64,000 bases of DNA from Glandiceps talaboti (Eukaryota; Hemichordata; Enteropneusta; Spengelidae), in assembly GCF_964340395.1 (NCBI RefSeq), contig NC_135559.1, forward strand, positions 1,222,001 to 1,286,000. The letters run 5' to 3'. Both the position numbers and the translations under genes were made by a program. The notes below the pieces were generated by a model. That model saw only the letters and a program-made list of their open reading frames with translations. It was not told the DNA's origin and ran no database searches. Below, piece by piece: positions 47,041-58,807 of this stretch (positions are counted from its first letter, which is position 1; every line of letters begins with the position of its first letter).

Positions 47041-47780
47041 TTTATAAATAAATGTTGTCACAAAACTACACTCTATGGAGATGTTTAGACTGTAAGTAGT
47101 TCTCTCTGACTTCGTTTTCTGAGTGGCTCCTTCTTACTGCTCTGGTTTAGTGTTCTAAGTTACTCTTGATAAACGTTGTTATAAAACTGTGGACTCCATG
47201 GAGATGTTTAGATTTCAAGTACTTCAGATAATCCATGGTCAATTGTCTTTTGTCAACTGATGCGTCAGCTGTTCTATTCTGATGGAATAAATGGAATAAC
47301 AAAACAATGAAAGGACCTCCTTGAATATGACATCATAATGTAATTTTTAATTGCATGACCTAAAGATATATCACTTCAGAGTAAAGCTCCCCCCCCCCCC
47401 ACCTTCAGTGATTGGCTTAGATCATGTCACATGGTATGGACTTGTGACCCACAGTGACCTCAATTTACATACAGCGGGTACTATTCATTTTCTATTTCTC
47501 AAGGGCACTATTAATGTAGCATGGAAGTATTTTCAGTGAATTGTTTTGACTATGGGAAGAATTCTACGACAGATAATTTGATGTGTTGTAAAACACTTAT
47601 TGTCTGGCCATATTCACTCACTATATCCATAAAGTAGAAAGCAATTAACAGATCAAATAATCAAATATCTCTGTTGGTAAGATTCTTGCTGAGCCACACA
47701 ATATTTTGTTTCAGGTTTTGTGATTTGAATTGTAAGATTATGTAAATCTTTGCATATAAAACTTGCGTATTACTACTTAC
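47041..47780. other. Region where the last CENPI exon is expected
   Basis: Human CENP-I extends roughly 60-70 residues past the last exon recognised here. I searched the minus strand down to about 44.9 kb and found no convincing match. A 45-bp segment with CTCCATGGAGATGTTTAGA occurs twice (near 47070 and 47195). Confidence 0.4.
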
Positions 47781-50700
47781 CTGAGATTGGTAACTGTGTG
47801 CATACCAGGACAAAGCTGGATGTTGCCATAGACTAAAACTATCATTGAAAGTAGAAAGGTCAATATCGGGAGGCTTTTTATGCTCCATGGACAGCAAGGC
47901 TGATATTGATGGAGTAGGTGAAAAGGCTTTGTTTCGCCACAGTAAGTTACTGACCAGCAAAATGTAATCATTCAATTGTTTAATTACTTCTGACAAAAAT
48001 ACCGGTGACTGAAAGAGACAATATGGTAGACAAAAATAACATATCAAATTTACTGTTATTAACCCATTAATGATTCGGTTTCTGTAACGCTATGTAATTA
48101 CACCCTGGATATAGGGTGTCAGAACATTACTGCCTAGGCACATCACAAAAATTATAAACATTTGATTTCTTGGTTGACACTGTAACTGACCTGTTTGTTC
48201 TAACCCTCTACCATGAGGTAAAATGCTATTACAGGTACCGAGAATTGCAAGACATAAATCTGCTACGGTGGACTTGATTAAGCAAGTTATAACCATTTTA
48301 ATAAAATTATCTTATTTACCTTATCATTTGACAGTTTCTTCAGGCTGTGAACTTCAAACTTATAGCTGTAAACAACAAAATCGGATTTCACATAATCTTA
48401 TTCTAAATTTCCGTTTCCCACACATTGGAGCTACATACAGTATACAAAATTTACCGTAAATCAAATTTTGAAAGTATCACATATTATGTGACGAACCAAA
48501 TATTCAGATTTCAATTTTTAAAAAATGAATTTCCAAAATGTTGTTCCTGACACTTTCACAGTAAACATTGCCCACTAGTGGTGAAGCTAAATAGTGCTGA
48601 TAACATTTTTATTACCTTCAAATAAAACAATTATGAATGTTCACGGGAAGTTTCAATGAAGTTCTGCAATTATATGTTTGCTGACTCCATATGGAGACAA
48701 TGCGTGTCCATGACAACGACTTCCACTCAGTAATGACTGAGGATCAAGTTTTCACAAAGCATTTCTAATCAGTTGCACATAATGTAAGTAATGCGATATC
48801 ATGAAATTACTTTCAAGAACCCAGCTTATGAAAATGTCGTCTCTCTGCACTTATGTGTTACTCATGGGCTCTAATAACATATGGCAAAAGCTGGAGGTAT
48901 TTGACTGGCTGATCATTTAAATAAGAAACAAAAGAAACCATGGAAACACTGTAACCATGGTAATTGACAACGATTCACTTACTTGCATAATATGCTGCAC
49001 ACTCTGGACAAAGCTGAGGCATCACTGCCATGTAATGCTTTCAGTACTATCCCTATTGATGGCAGGTAAGTGCATGGAAATCCATATACTACATGTAATT
49101 TGGAAACCTGTCACCAAGAAAAATGTTATGGGGGTTTAGTGTTCTCCATGAGGGGTTTTTGAGGGGGTGCACCACCTTCTGTTTTCATGGGCCACCCCTT
49201 TATTTGTGTTGGCCACCCCTCTGTTTTTGCCATGATGGAATTACGCTATTATGCAGACAGATAAATTGTGCTGTTATTAAAGTTTTGAAATTGTTGAATT
49301 GAAATAATTTCTGTATACATTACGTGTGTTCACGTTTACTTAATGGATCATTCCTGATAATAGGAAATTAATGATTTTACACCTTTCTTGAAAACATTTT
49401 TGGTAAAATATAAGTATATGAAAATATGCTAATTATATGCAAATTAATATACATTGTACCATAATGTTGGTGGGGAACCCTGGTCAGTGTTACCTACTTG
49501 TCACCATCTAAAAAAAATCCCTGATTAGGCCCAATAAAAAAATTGTATGTTCCGATTACACTCAATTTTAGAATAGGGTAGGTAGATGTTTTATTTTATT
49601 AAATTATTTTTTTTCATTTGTAAGTGTCTAGTTCAGGTAGTTATGTTTTCCGTTGTTTTCCATATGGTCTCTGTGTTATTGATTTCTTCTCCTCAGATGT
49701 ACAACCATTACAAGTTGGGAGAACAGTTTTATATTCAAATTTGTCTGTTTAAGTTGATGTCAGTTTCCGCATCCACTATTCTGAATATGTAAAAAAATGT
49801 TTAGGATTGGCAGTGAAAAACAAGGTGGTGTTAGGTAACCAGAACCACACAACTATTTTTTTTAGGCCTTATAGTTGTACAGGTATATAACTTACCACTT
49901 CACAGAAAGATAAAGTGTAGTTCATCAATAATGCATTATTAGTCTCTACTTGTAGTCCAACGGCACACAATCTATCTACTGAGGCTATAAAGTTAGATAT
50001 CGTGTCAACAGCATCAAACTCTTCATATTCCTGGTTGAACAGAGTCTGAGATGGTCTAAACAAAAAAAAGTCAAAATGTAAATCAATAGATGGTAATATA
50101 CATGTCAAACAACAATTTTTGAAACAACAAACAACTTTTGAGATAAAATAAATTAGCCTTTAGAGGCAAAATTACAAAAAGCCTATGAAAAGACTTAAAT
50201 CTTTTCTAAGATGATTTATTTTCTATTATATTACAAATTAATACAATTAATTATATAAATATCTAACTTTGGAAAAGATGAGTGCCATTTCTCCTCATTT
50301 TTTTAATATTGATTTTGAAGAATGATGCATATTCAGCCTGTCGGCAGTAACTTAATGGTTTGAGCAATGTTTGTCTGTTGTTGCTATGCCAACACTTTAA
50401 TTTATAGATGTATCTGTATGGCAGTTTCAGCAATGTTTGTTTGTTGTTGTTTTACTTACTTGTGTATCTGTATGGCTGTTTTGAGCAACGTTTGTTTGCT
50501 TGTTGCTTTACTTGTATTTGTATGGTATTTCAGCAATGTTTGTTTGTTGCTGTTTTACTTACTCATGTGTCTCTATGGTTGTTATAGCAGTGTTTGTTTG
50601 TTGTTGCTATGCCAATACTATACTTACTCATGTATTTGTATGGTTGTTTCAGCAATGTTTACTTGTTGAGCCAACTCACTATTCTTGTACCTTGACCATT

Positions 50701-52626
50701 CAATACTAATAAAGTTCCTCAATAACTGAGTGTAAGTAAAAATGACTTGACACTTGAAGTAGACAGACGAGGAGAAGAATAGTTTGTGTATTGGTTCAAG
50801 GAGCAGGTCATTCATTTCTGTAATTTAAGGAAATAATTTATTAATGTTTTAGGCTTTGATCAGACTCAATATTTCTCATTGATGTGTTTGCACTTTCCAT
50901 ACGCACAGGACATTGTGTGCTACACTGTATTCTGTCATTTTGTTTTGATCACAAGATGATAATGTCATCAAATCTCATTATTTCAATTTTTCAATATTTT
51001 TTTCAAATTACCTTACAAAAAAGTTTGGGATTGGCAGTGAAAAACTAGGTTGGGTCAGGTTACTGGAATCAAACAATTATTTTGTTGGCCTTATAACATG
51101 CTAACTTTTTTTAAATGGGGGGAAAAACATGAAATCAATTGGGCTTAACTATTAATCATCTCTTCACATCACAGGCATTTCAATATTTGGGTGATTCTGG
51201 TATTACAAGTCAACATGTGTATAATCTGTTTCAAAATGATTTTGAAATCTGTAATATGTACTAAAACTGTTATTTATCTGTTATCTCATTTGTGTTTTAT
51301 TATAAATGAAAATAGTGTGATTTGGACAAAATATAAACAAATAAACTAACCAGCTAATTGGTAAATAGTTTGTGATTGTAATACACCGTATCTTACTTAC
51401 TTTGAAATGGCCATAATCTAAACCTTGTGATAAGTTGTAATATGTAGATTCTGTAATCTGTACCATTCCATGTAAGTAGATACCGGGTGATAAAGTTTTC
51501 ACAGATTGGAATACCTTCCTGTTTTTGAGATAAAAGATAGACAAACAGATATAATAAATTTATACGTCTCCTGTCACCAATCTCGCATTCTGATTGATCG
51601 AGTGCCCTGCAGAAACACAGGCATATTTTTCACCAACAGCTGTATTTTTGTTTGTTGTATCATGTGATCACTTCACGTCCCCTTGTAAACAAATCTAGCA
51701 TACAACTAGAGATCGAGCTATAACCAGCATTTCCAATGCCAAATTGGTGTCAATCGAATCGGCTCTCCATTCTACCAGAAAAATTACCTCTCGCAGCAAG
51801 ACATGGAACGGTATTTGGCTAATACCATATACATATATGTATGTTGGACAGTACAATGTATGTAACATGTATTTAATATTGAGTCACTTTTCACAATACA
51901 TACACATACCTGGTTATAAAGTTTTCACAGATTACAATACCCTCCTGTTTCCATGATTGCTTTTAAAACTACAACCTGTTCATAACTAAGCCCTTTTGAT
52001 AATTTCCACTGATAATTGTGTACATGGAGAGATTTTGATAATTTCCACTGATAATTGTGTACATGGAGAGATTTTGATAATTTCCACTGATAATTGTGTA
52101 CATGGAGAGATTTTGATAATTTCCACTGATAATTGTGTACATGGAGAGATTTTGATAATTTCCACTGATAATTTTGTACATGGTGAGATTTTGATAATTT
52201 CCACTGATAATTGTGTACATGGAGAGATTTTGATAATTTCCACTGATAATTTTGTACATGGAGAGATTTTGCTGACCTGGTGATGCTGTTAAATGGGTGA
52301 AAGCTGCTCAGAACTTCTTGAAACCCTTCGTGTTGAGTTTCACACTAAATTACATACTTTCTGAGATACGAGAATTGGGGATTTTTTCTGCAACTTGAAC
52401 ATAACTCATGTACAAAATGTTACCCAGAATGATATCAATATACATATTATCTTGAAAATTCAATTCCTATAGTAGAGGAGTAACAGAATAAACGTCAACA
52501 TACCTGGATAAATTCAGTGAAATTAATCACATGCTGCAACAGATATTCAGCTCTAGGATTGGTTCCAACACCAGAATAACTTATGATTTCTGTCATGAAA
52601 AAAAGAAATTTAATATGTGTGTATCA

Positions 52627-52660
<34 letters not shown>

Positions 52661-55600
52661 TGTATCTATATGATGCATGCATACATGCATGTATGTATGT
52701 ATGTATGTATGTATGTATGTATGTATGTATGTATGTGTGTATGTATGTATGTATGTATGTATGTATGTATGTATGTGTATTTACAGACATTTGTATCTTA
52801 CCTTGACAGAGAACCTCATAAAGCCAGTAACTTAACCTCTGATATATATCTTACCTTGACAGAGAACCTCATAAAGCCAGTAACTTAACCTCTGATATGT
52901 ATCTTACCTTCACAGAGAACCTCATAAAGCCAGTAACTTAACCTCTGATATATATCTTACCTTCACAGAGAACCTCATAAAGCCAGTAACTTAATCTCTG
53001 ATATGTATCTTACCTTCACAGAGAACCTCATAAAGCCAGTAACTTAACCTCTGATATATATCTTACCTTCACAGAGAACCTCATAAAGCCAGTAACTTAA
53101 CCTCAGATGTGTATCTTACCTTCACAGAGAACCTCATAAAGCCAGTAACTTAACCTCTGATGTGTATCTTACCTTCACAGAGAACCTCATAAAGCCAGTA
53201 ACTTAATCTCTGATAAATAGTCTGTTCTGGTATGCATGACATCACGTGATATAGCTTAGGATATTTAAGTACAGATCCAATTTGACTTGGTAGCTGCAAA
53301 AAAAGTTAATATTTTTGTTCATGGATTTTTATCCCTCAAATTACAATCACTTGATTACTTAATACCTGAAAAGTACATTGGTTACTTCATAAATACACAA
53401 AACTGCACTAGCTGCCAATTGAACGGTTTAAAAAAATGTTGTTACATATCATAACTAAATCATAATATTGTACACCCTGTACAGTATTGAATCACCTGTT
53501 GGCAAATATAGTTGTGTAGCAGTACACATAGTATTAGTACATGCACAGTGTCAGTCTGGTGTAAACACCTGAGCTGGTAGTACAATGTACAGTGTCAGGC
53601 TGGTGTAAACACCTGGGTTAGCAGTACATGCACAGTGTCAGGCTGGTGTAAACACCTGGGTTGATAGTAAATGCACATTGTCAGGCTGGTGTAAACACCT
53701 GGGCTGACAGTACATTGCTAACACTTGTAACATGCTTGATGGGTTAATGTTAGCCTGGTGTTAGCACTGAACTATATAGCAATGTAATTGACCCAGACAT
53801 TAGTAGCACTGATACACTACATATAAATAATGCTATGTCAAAATGTTTTGCCACAGCCACTACCGTTTCATGGTTGTAATCGATGATTGCATTCATGATA
53901 GTCCATGCAGCAACACACGATCCAGTACTTTTGGAAGACTGAGTTGACCGTCTGAATGTCATCACAATAATCCAAATAAAGTTTCTGTCCTTATAAAATA
54001 TGTATCATATGATAGGTAGAAATATATATTTTGCATTCAATGTTTAAAAACGAAATAATCTTGAGCAATATTGCGACGATAGTCAGCCAGTCATCTCAAG
54101 TCAAACGAATGTATTTTCACTAGATCAAGTGCCACTGCATGTACGATCACAAATGCAACTACAAAATGGAAGTGACTGTGATCTACCTAGAGTGAGCACA
54201 CCACCAGCAGTAAAACATTACAAAATAGCGCTATTGGAAAATTATTCTTACTGACCGATAAAAACTGTTGGTTGGACACTAGTAGCGGTGCTTGTCACCT
54301 ATTTGTCCATTCCCTTTACAGGCTTTCTTTTGTTTTTTTTTGTATTTTTATTGTTTGTTTGTCGCTTATGTTTTGGGTATATGTATGGTCTTTCTGTCCT
54401 GTTGTAGTCTATTGTACATGTTACTTTCATTTTTAGTACAGTATAATTTTGACTTGTCTGTGAGGAAGCGTAATAAATAAAAATTTAAACAAAATAAATA
54501 AAAAGAGAACACACTGTTTGTATGTTATGTATTAGATAATGTATTCAAGAATTCTTACCTGCAACCTATCAATGTTTTGTAACAATTCTTTGAAAGTCTG
54601 TATTTGTGCCATTGGCATTTTGTTGTTACTTTCACTTCTCTCTTCTGATGCAGTGGTTTGAAATGCTGGTATTATATCAAGTTTGCTACGTTTGGTCTAC
54701 AATTAGAAAGATGATAACAAAGAGAAGGATACATAAATGCTCACATGTAATGTAAACTACAACAACCAAAGATGTTTTCTATTCTGATAGCATGCTATGC
54801 CATTGAAGTATGTGTAATGCACAATCTGATTAAAATCTGATGTGGTGAAAGTGGCTAAATGCTTTATATACCTCTATTTCCATCGTTTAGTGGAAATTAC
54901 ATTGCGAGGAGGGCACTTAAACCTGTTATGCTAGAAGAAAATAAATATTGTACTCAGCTGAGTTAGCGCCCTCATGCAGGCAAGGACCCAGTACTTTTGT
55001 TTTAACAGGGAGAAAAGATTGTGTCGACACCTTACACTATTAAATTTGAATATCAGCTTCTGCTTCTGAACAACTGAAATAGACTTACAGCTCTGACATC
55101 AGTCATTGACAGTAAACTGATACTCCCAGTATCTTTTGCACCATGACCATCATGTTGTTTGTTTTTCTCTACAACTCTGTGTACTGTTTCAGTCCATTTT
55201 GGATGGATTTTGGGGAAAAATTGTCTATTACCAATAGCTGTCGACAGCATGATAGTGGCTGGGGAATACACTTTGTAGATTGATAATAATCCCATGATAT
55301 GGGGCTGTACACCCTGAAAAAAAGGAAATGAAGAAATGTTTGTCACAATAGCAACAAACAATAATCCAATACTAAATGATTGGCTACTTATTTTGGTTTG
55401 TATGCCACTAATGTTCAAAAACTCTTCATTCGGAACAAAACTTACCACTTTGTGTTGGATCTCAAGTAGTTTTTGGACACGGTACTGTTTGACATCTTCC
55501 TTTCTTGTCATCCGATAAAGTAAATGACACAATGATGGACACTGGAATGATGAGATTTCAAAGCATTATTAATTTTAATAACTTTACTCAAAATATGTAT

Positions 55601-58369
55601 TTCATCAAGGTTCTGGACCACTTGCTGGCACTACATCCCTACAATGACATGTATTTATTGTATATGCATATGCAGGGGTGGTGTACCTGCTGCAGAGGGG
55701 GAGGGTTGTTGTATATGCAGGGGTTGTGTACCTGCTGCAGAGGGGGAGGGTTGTTGTATATGTAGGGGTTGTGTACCTGCTGCAGAGGGGGAGGGTTGTT
55801 GTATATGCAGGGGTGGTGTACCTGCTGCAGAGGGGAGGGTTGTTGCATATGCAGGGGTAGTGTACCTGCTGCAGAGGGGGAGGGTTGTCATGTGGCCTTA
55901 CTTTGAAGTTTGGAGTAACATGTAAAATATTGACCTGTGTCTGTTGTGTTTAGGCTGTCTTCTATAAATTACACACAATTTTACACATCAGTATTTCTTT
56001 CCATCATTTACATGTATGATTTTAAGCATGAACGTGTGATTTCACATCTACATTTGTGTAATTAAAATAAACATTTAACTTTACTTACCATTTGTTCATT
56101 ATCAATAAAAAGGAACAGCATGGGATACAATGCATGAAGTATATTATTGTCCTCTAGATAGTCATATATAGTTATCATCCATTTTGTTAACCAAGTCTGT
56201 GTGTGAAGTGAACAAATGTATGCATATTATTATAAAAGTTACACAACATGTACTGCTGATGTAACATCTATGAACTTCCCCATTGAGGGACACAATGCCC
56301 TGAGCTGCCCTTCTATAGTAACTGTAATTTTGGTATTCTTACATCCATGATACATCTCACCTGTACATTAGAAGATGGTTTATTTGTACACATCCATGAT
56401 ACAGCTCAACTGTACATTAGAAGAACTCACCTGTACATTAGAAGATGGTTTATTTGTACACATCCACGATACAACTCGTACAACTGCATCTTCAGGTACA
56501 TATTTTGATGGTATCAGTGACTTAATAAGACGTACAGTCACACTTTCAGCTGCAATGAATGTAAAATTTAAATAATCACTGCTCATGCCACAATAACAAT
56601 TATGGTGTAAAGTGACAAATGGACATGATCAGATCCAAACTGATTTAAAGGTAGAATGCATCTCAAGGTGTATTTCACCGAAAATTAGTGAAAAAAAGCA
56701 ACAACAAACTGACATGCCATGTTGTTATTTAAAGTGATTCAACAGTTTCTATGACTTCCCAACTTGACATACGTAGACAGTAGTCCAGAAAAACCTCTAG
56801 TGGTCTGAGAGAAAAACAGATCAAGATATACATTTAGCTTATTGTGTATACTATAAGATAATTAGATTAAAATGCCAACAACAAGTCTCTAGTCTAGCAT
56901 TCAAAATGTTAATATGACAAATCACATCACACTCACAGAATCTTGCGCTTCCAGCCACTGTTGCAAGTTTAAGAATATTCTCTGGAGACAACCCATACTC
57001 TGTAGCTGTGTCTTCTATCAGTGATAAATGCAGGTTTGTGTTTCCTCTGGTCTTTGTGTCAGATGTTTCTGTAATAAAAAGCAGTCAACATTGTTTTAAA
57101 TTTGTCATCTGATTCTTTTCTTTTTGGGGAAGGGTGCATTTATTTTTAGACCCATTACATGTGTGTATATATGTACACTTTAGTAGAAATCAAACTATTT
57201 AACAAAGTTGCTATAAGGATGAGAAAAAGGTATTTTTTTTAGGGCTTTTGAATTATGGTCATTTTTCTACTTGAGGAAAACAATGTGGAACAACACCAAC
57301 CAAGTCTGTGTTTGCTAACCCATCAATTGCAAAACAATTGCAAAAATGTGTAACAAGTATATTATTGTATAAACCCGAAAAGATTTTTGAAAACAAAATT
57401 TTTATACATTTTTTTTAGCTTTTGGCAATTGTCATATTGTGTTATAAACAGTGTTACACAGACCATGGATCTCCTAATACATCCGTGTACAGACCTTGTT
57501 TCTGTTGCTTCACATTCCTTTTTAAAGTAGAGCAAACATAAATTTACCAAAATAAATGCCTTTTTTTCATTCAGATGGCCACTTTAATGTGTAATCATGG
57601 AACATGGATTTATTTGTCATTTTCTGTTCATTTTGTAATTTTAGCATTTTTCTGGCAACTCCCATACACAACCATATGGGGAGGGGTCCACTGGAAAGGG
57701 ATGATTTCGGATTTAGTACTCATAAGGTATGAAAAGGGGTATACTTTTCAGGGCCGCAAGATTTTGGAAAAACCAGACCTCCTGGACCAGTAGATCTTGC
57801 TTCAATTTTAGCTCAGAATATATGAACATTTATATCATTTTCAAATTATGTTTACGATAGTTAAAATTAAAATTTCACTTCTCAAAAACAATTATTTTGA
57901 TCAGGTTTCAGTAGCTAAGCTATTTCACAGGCACTCGAATCACAGACAAGTATCACAGTCTCGAATCAATCTGTATGATTTTTAAAAAAAAAATGAATAT
58001 AGTAAATTTACTGTACACTTTTTTTTTTAAATCATACAGTCTACAGATTGATTCGAGTGCCTGTGAGCTATTTCATCAAACACCACATTATACATTTACT
58101 GCGCTTTCTGCAACGTTTACATCGTCTACACATCTCATCGGAAAGACTGTCGATGACACTGCCTCTGTGACTGTAGTGACTGCATCATATCATCACATAG
58201 TCCTGCTTAAAGACGGTGCACGCGTTTGGACGACTTGCCCGTTTGCAAGCAGGACTATTACCATCACAGAAAACTCACCGTTCGTGAAGTACGATACCGC
58301 TTGAGAGAGCTTTGATCTCCTCGTCTCAGGTGCTGATTTTTCCTTCGATCTCTCTACCACCTCGGTCAT
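47781..58369 (-). CDS. CENPI: Centromere protein I (inner kinetochore, CCAN), C-terminus not found
   Basis: CENP-I is part of the constitutive centromere-associated network (CENP-H/I/K/M) that recruits the outer kinetochore. Sixteen exons join in frame (685 codons): 58369-58279, 57068-56937, 56549-56431, 56196-56089, 55541-55446, 55313-55089, 54696-54559, 53293-53173, 52589-52504, 52344-52277, 51518-51397, 50817-50628, 50055-49896, 49107-48983, 48365-48320, 48008-47781. Clear matches to remembered human CENP-I: SLCHLLYRMTRKEDVKQYRV (human VCHLLYLLTKKENVKPFRV), GVQPHIMGLLSIYKVYSPA (GMQPHLQALLSLYKFFAPA), LPSQIGSVL (LPSQMGSVL), KLFFSSSVYFKC (QLFFTSTIYFKC), QVETNNALLMNYTL. The start is the ATG at 58369. 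Exon 52344-52277 and the choice of donor at 51397 are the weakest calls. Helical-repeat protein without enzymatic motifs. Confidence 0.94.
49800..49872 (-). repeat. Dispersed repeat family, copy 2
   Basis: Reverse complement gives AAGGCCTAAAAAAAATAGTT, GGTTCTGGTTACCTAACA and TTTTTCACTGCCAATCC, matching the copy at 32305 in order. It lies next to CENPI exon 49896-50055. Confidence 0.6.
50345..50645. repeat. Array of partial CENPI exon ends with 5' splice sites
   Basis: CENPI exon 50817-50628 ends AACATTGCTGAAACAACC...CATGA|GTAAGTATAG on the minus strand. The following 280 bp of intron repeats this exon tail, and in most units the donor, about five times at uneven spacing (44-70 bp) with more divergence than in the other arrays. 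Confidence 0.8.
51019..51098 (-). repeat. Dispersed repeat family, copy 3
   Basis: Reverse complement carries ATAAGGCCAACAAAATAATT, GATTCCAGTAACCTGACC and AACCTAGTTTTTCACTGCC, in the order of copies 1 and 2. Confidence 0.6.
51905..51960 (-). pseudogene. Partial duplicate of a CENPI exon start
   Basis: The minus-strand AATCTGTGAAAACTTTATAACC here repeats the opening of the exon at 51518 (CAATCTGTGAAAACTTTATCACC), followed by a donor-like CAG|GTATGTG. It is not needed for an in-frame CENPI and contains a stop in the expected frame, so I treat it as a duplicated fragment. Confidence 0.45.
51992..52270. repeat. 42-bp minisatellite beginning 6 bp inside a CENPI intron
   Basis: Nearly seven units of GATAATTTCCACTGATAATT plus GTGTACATGGAGAGATTTT. 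The donor of the exon ending at 52277 (CACCAG|GTCAGC) is followed at once by the first unit. The splice site itself is not copied. Confidence 0.92.
52625..52782. repeat. (TG)n and (TGTA)n microsatellites
   Basis: A TG run, CATG/TGCA variants, then two long TGTA tracts in the CENPI intron between the exons at 52504-52589 and 53173-53293. Confidence 0.95.
52793..53172. repeat. 53-bp array of a CENPI exon end plus donor
   Basis: On the minus strand the exon 53293-53173 ends AAGTTACTGGCTTTATGAGG...GTGAAG|GTAAGATAC. Seven further 53-bp copies follow in the intron, each with about 40 bp of exon sequence and the complete donor. Differences are few (CTTCAC/CTTGAC, ATATATAT/ATGTGTAT). Confidence 0.93.
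53508..53725. repeat. ~43-bp minisatellite
   Basis: Five units around CACAGTGTCAGGCTGGTGTA plus AACACCTGGG with variable spacers, in a CENPI intron. Confidence 0.85.
55668..55890. repeat. ~48-bp minisatellite
   Basis: Five units of GGTGTACCTGCTGCAGAGGG plus GGAGGGTTGTTGTATATGCA in a CENPI intron. All frames are open. There is no relation to a neighbouring splice site. Confidence 0.92.
56361..56430 (-). repeat. Tandem duplicate of the 3' end of a CENPI exon with its donor
   Basis: The exon 56549-56431 ends TGTACAAATAAACCATCTTC TAATGTACAG|GTGAG. A second copy of this exon tail and donor lies immediately downstream in the intron (donor at about 56360), with one substitution in the CATGGATG/CGTGGATG segment. 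Confidence 0.9.
57926..58065. mobile_element. 140-bp hAT-like MITE with perfect 8-bp target duplication
   Basis: Terminal inverted repeat CACAGGCACTCGAATCA at both ends. The flanks are AGCTATTT at 57918-57925 and AGCTATTT at 58066-58073, an exact 8-bp target-site duplication as in hAT elements. The interior is AT-rich with runs of T/A. It lies in CENPI intron 1. Confidence 0.9.
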
Positions 58370-58584
58370 GGTTGTTTTAAAGTTCCGTCGACCACTACAG
58401 AAACTCACTTATTAGAAAAGAGCGTTGAGACAAGTGGCGAAGACTGCTGAAGAAATCATAACAAAACTACCGCCATTTATTTGAATGTATCACGAAATCT
58501 CATGTAAATCTCGTATATTCACGTTTGACCTCTGACCGGTATTTCTGAAGTGCGCTGCATTGTTCGCCGGTACGCGTACGCGGT
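58370..58584. promoter_or_regulatory. CENPI 5' region
   Basis: GC-richer stretch upstream of the CENPI start codon with ACGCGTACGCGG-type CpG sites. No TATA box seen. Presumed promoter, by position only. Confidence 0.35.
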
Positions 58585-58799
58585 CACAGGGGCGTGTAAT
58601 ATTTCATAGATTGTTGTTTTCCAGGTCTACAGACTAAATATAACAACATTTTGATTAATATATATTCCTACATGTAAGTTCTTCGTAGTATAGAGATTGA
58701 TACATTTGTAGCAGCAAGATTCGTACGATATTTTCCTAAGAAAACGACATTCTAAGCAATAAGAAAACAACAATCTATGAAATATTACACACCCCTGTG
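58585..58799. mobile_element. 215-bp hAT-like MITE
   Basis: Inverted repeats of about 35 bp: CACAGGGGCGTGTAATATTT at the left and its complement AAATATTACACACCCCTGTG at the right. Flanks TACGCGGT (58577-58584) and TACGCGGC (58800-58807) agree in 7 of 8 bases, fitting an 8-bp target-site duplication. Same family as the degraded copy at 11224-11762. Confidence 0.88.
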
Positions 58800-58807
58800 T
58801 ACGCGGC

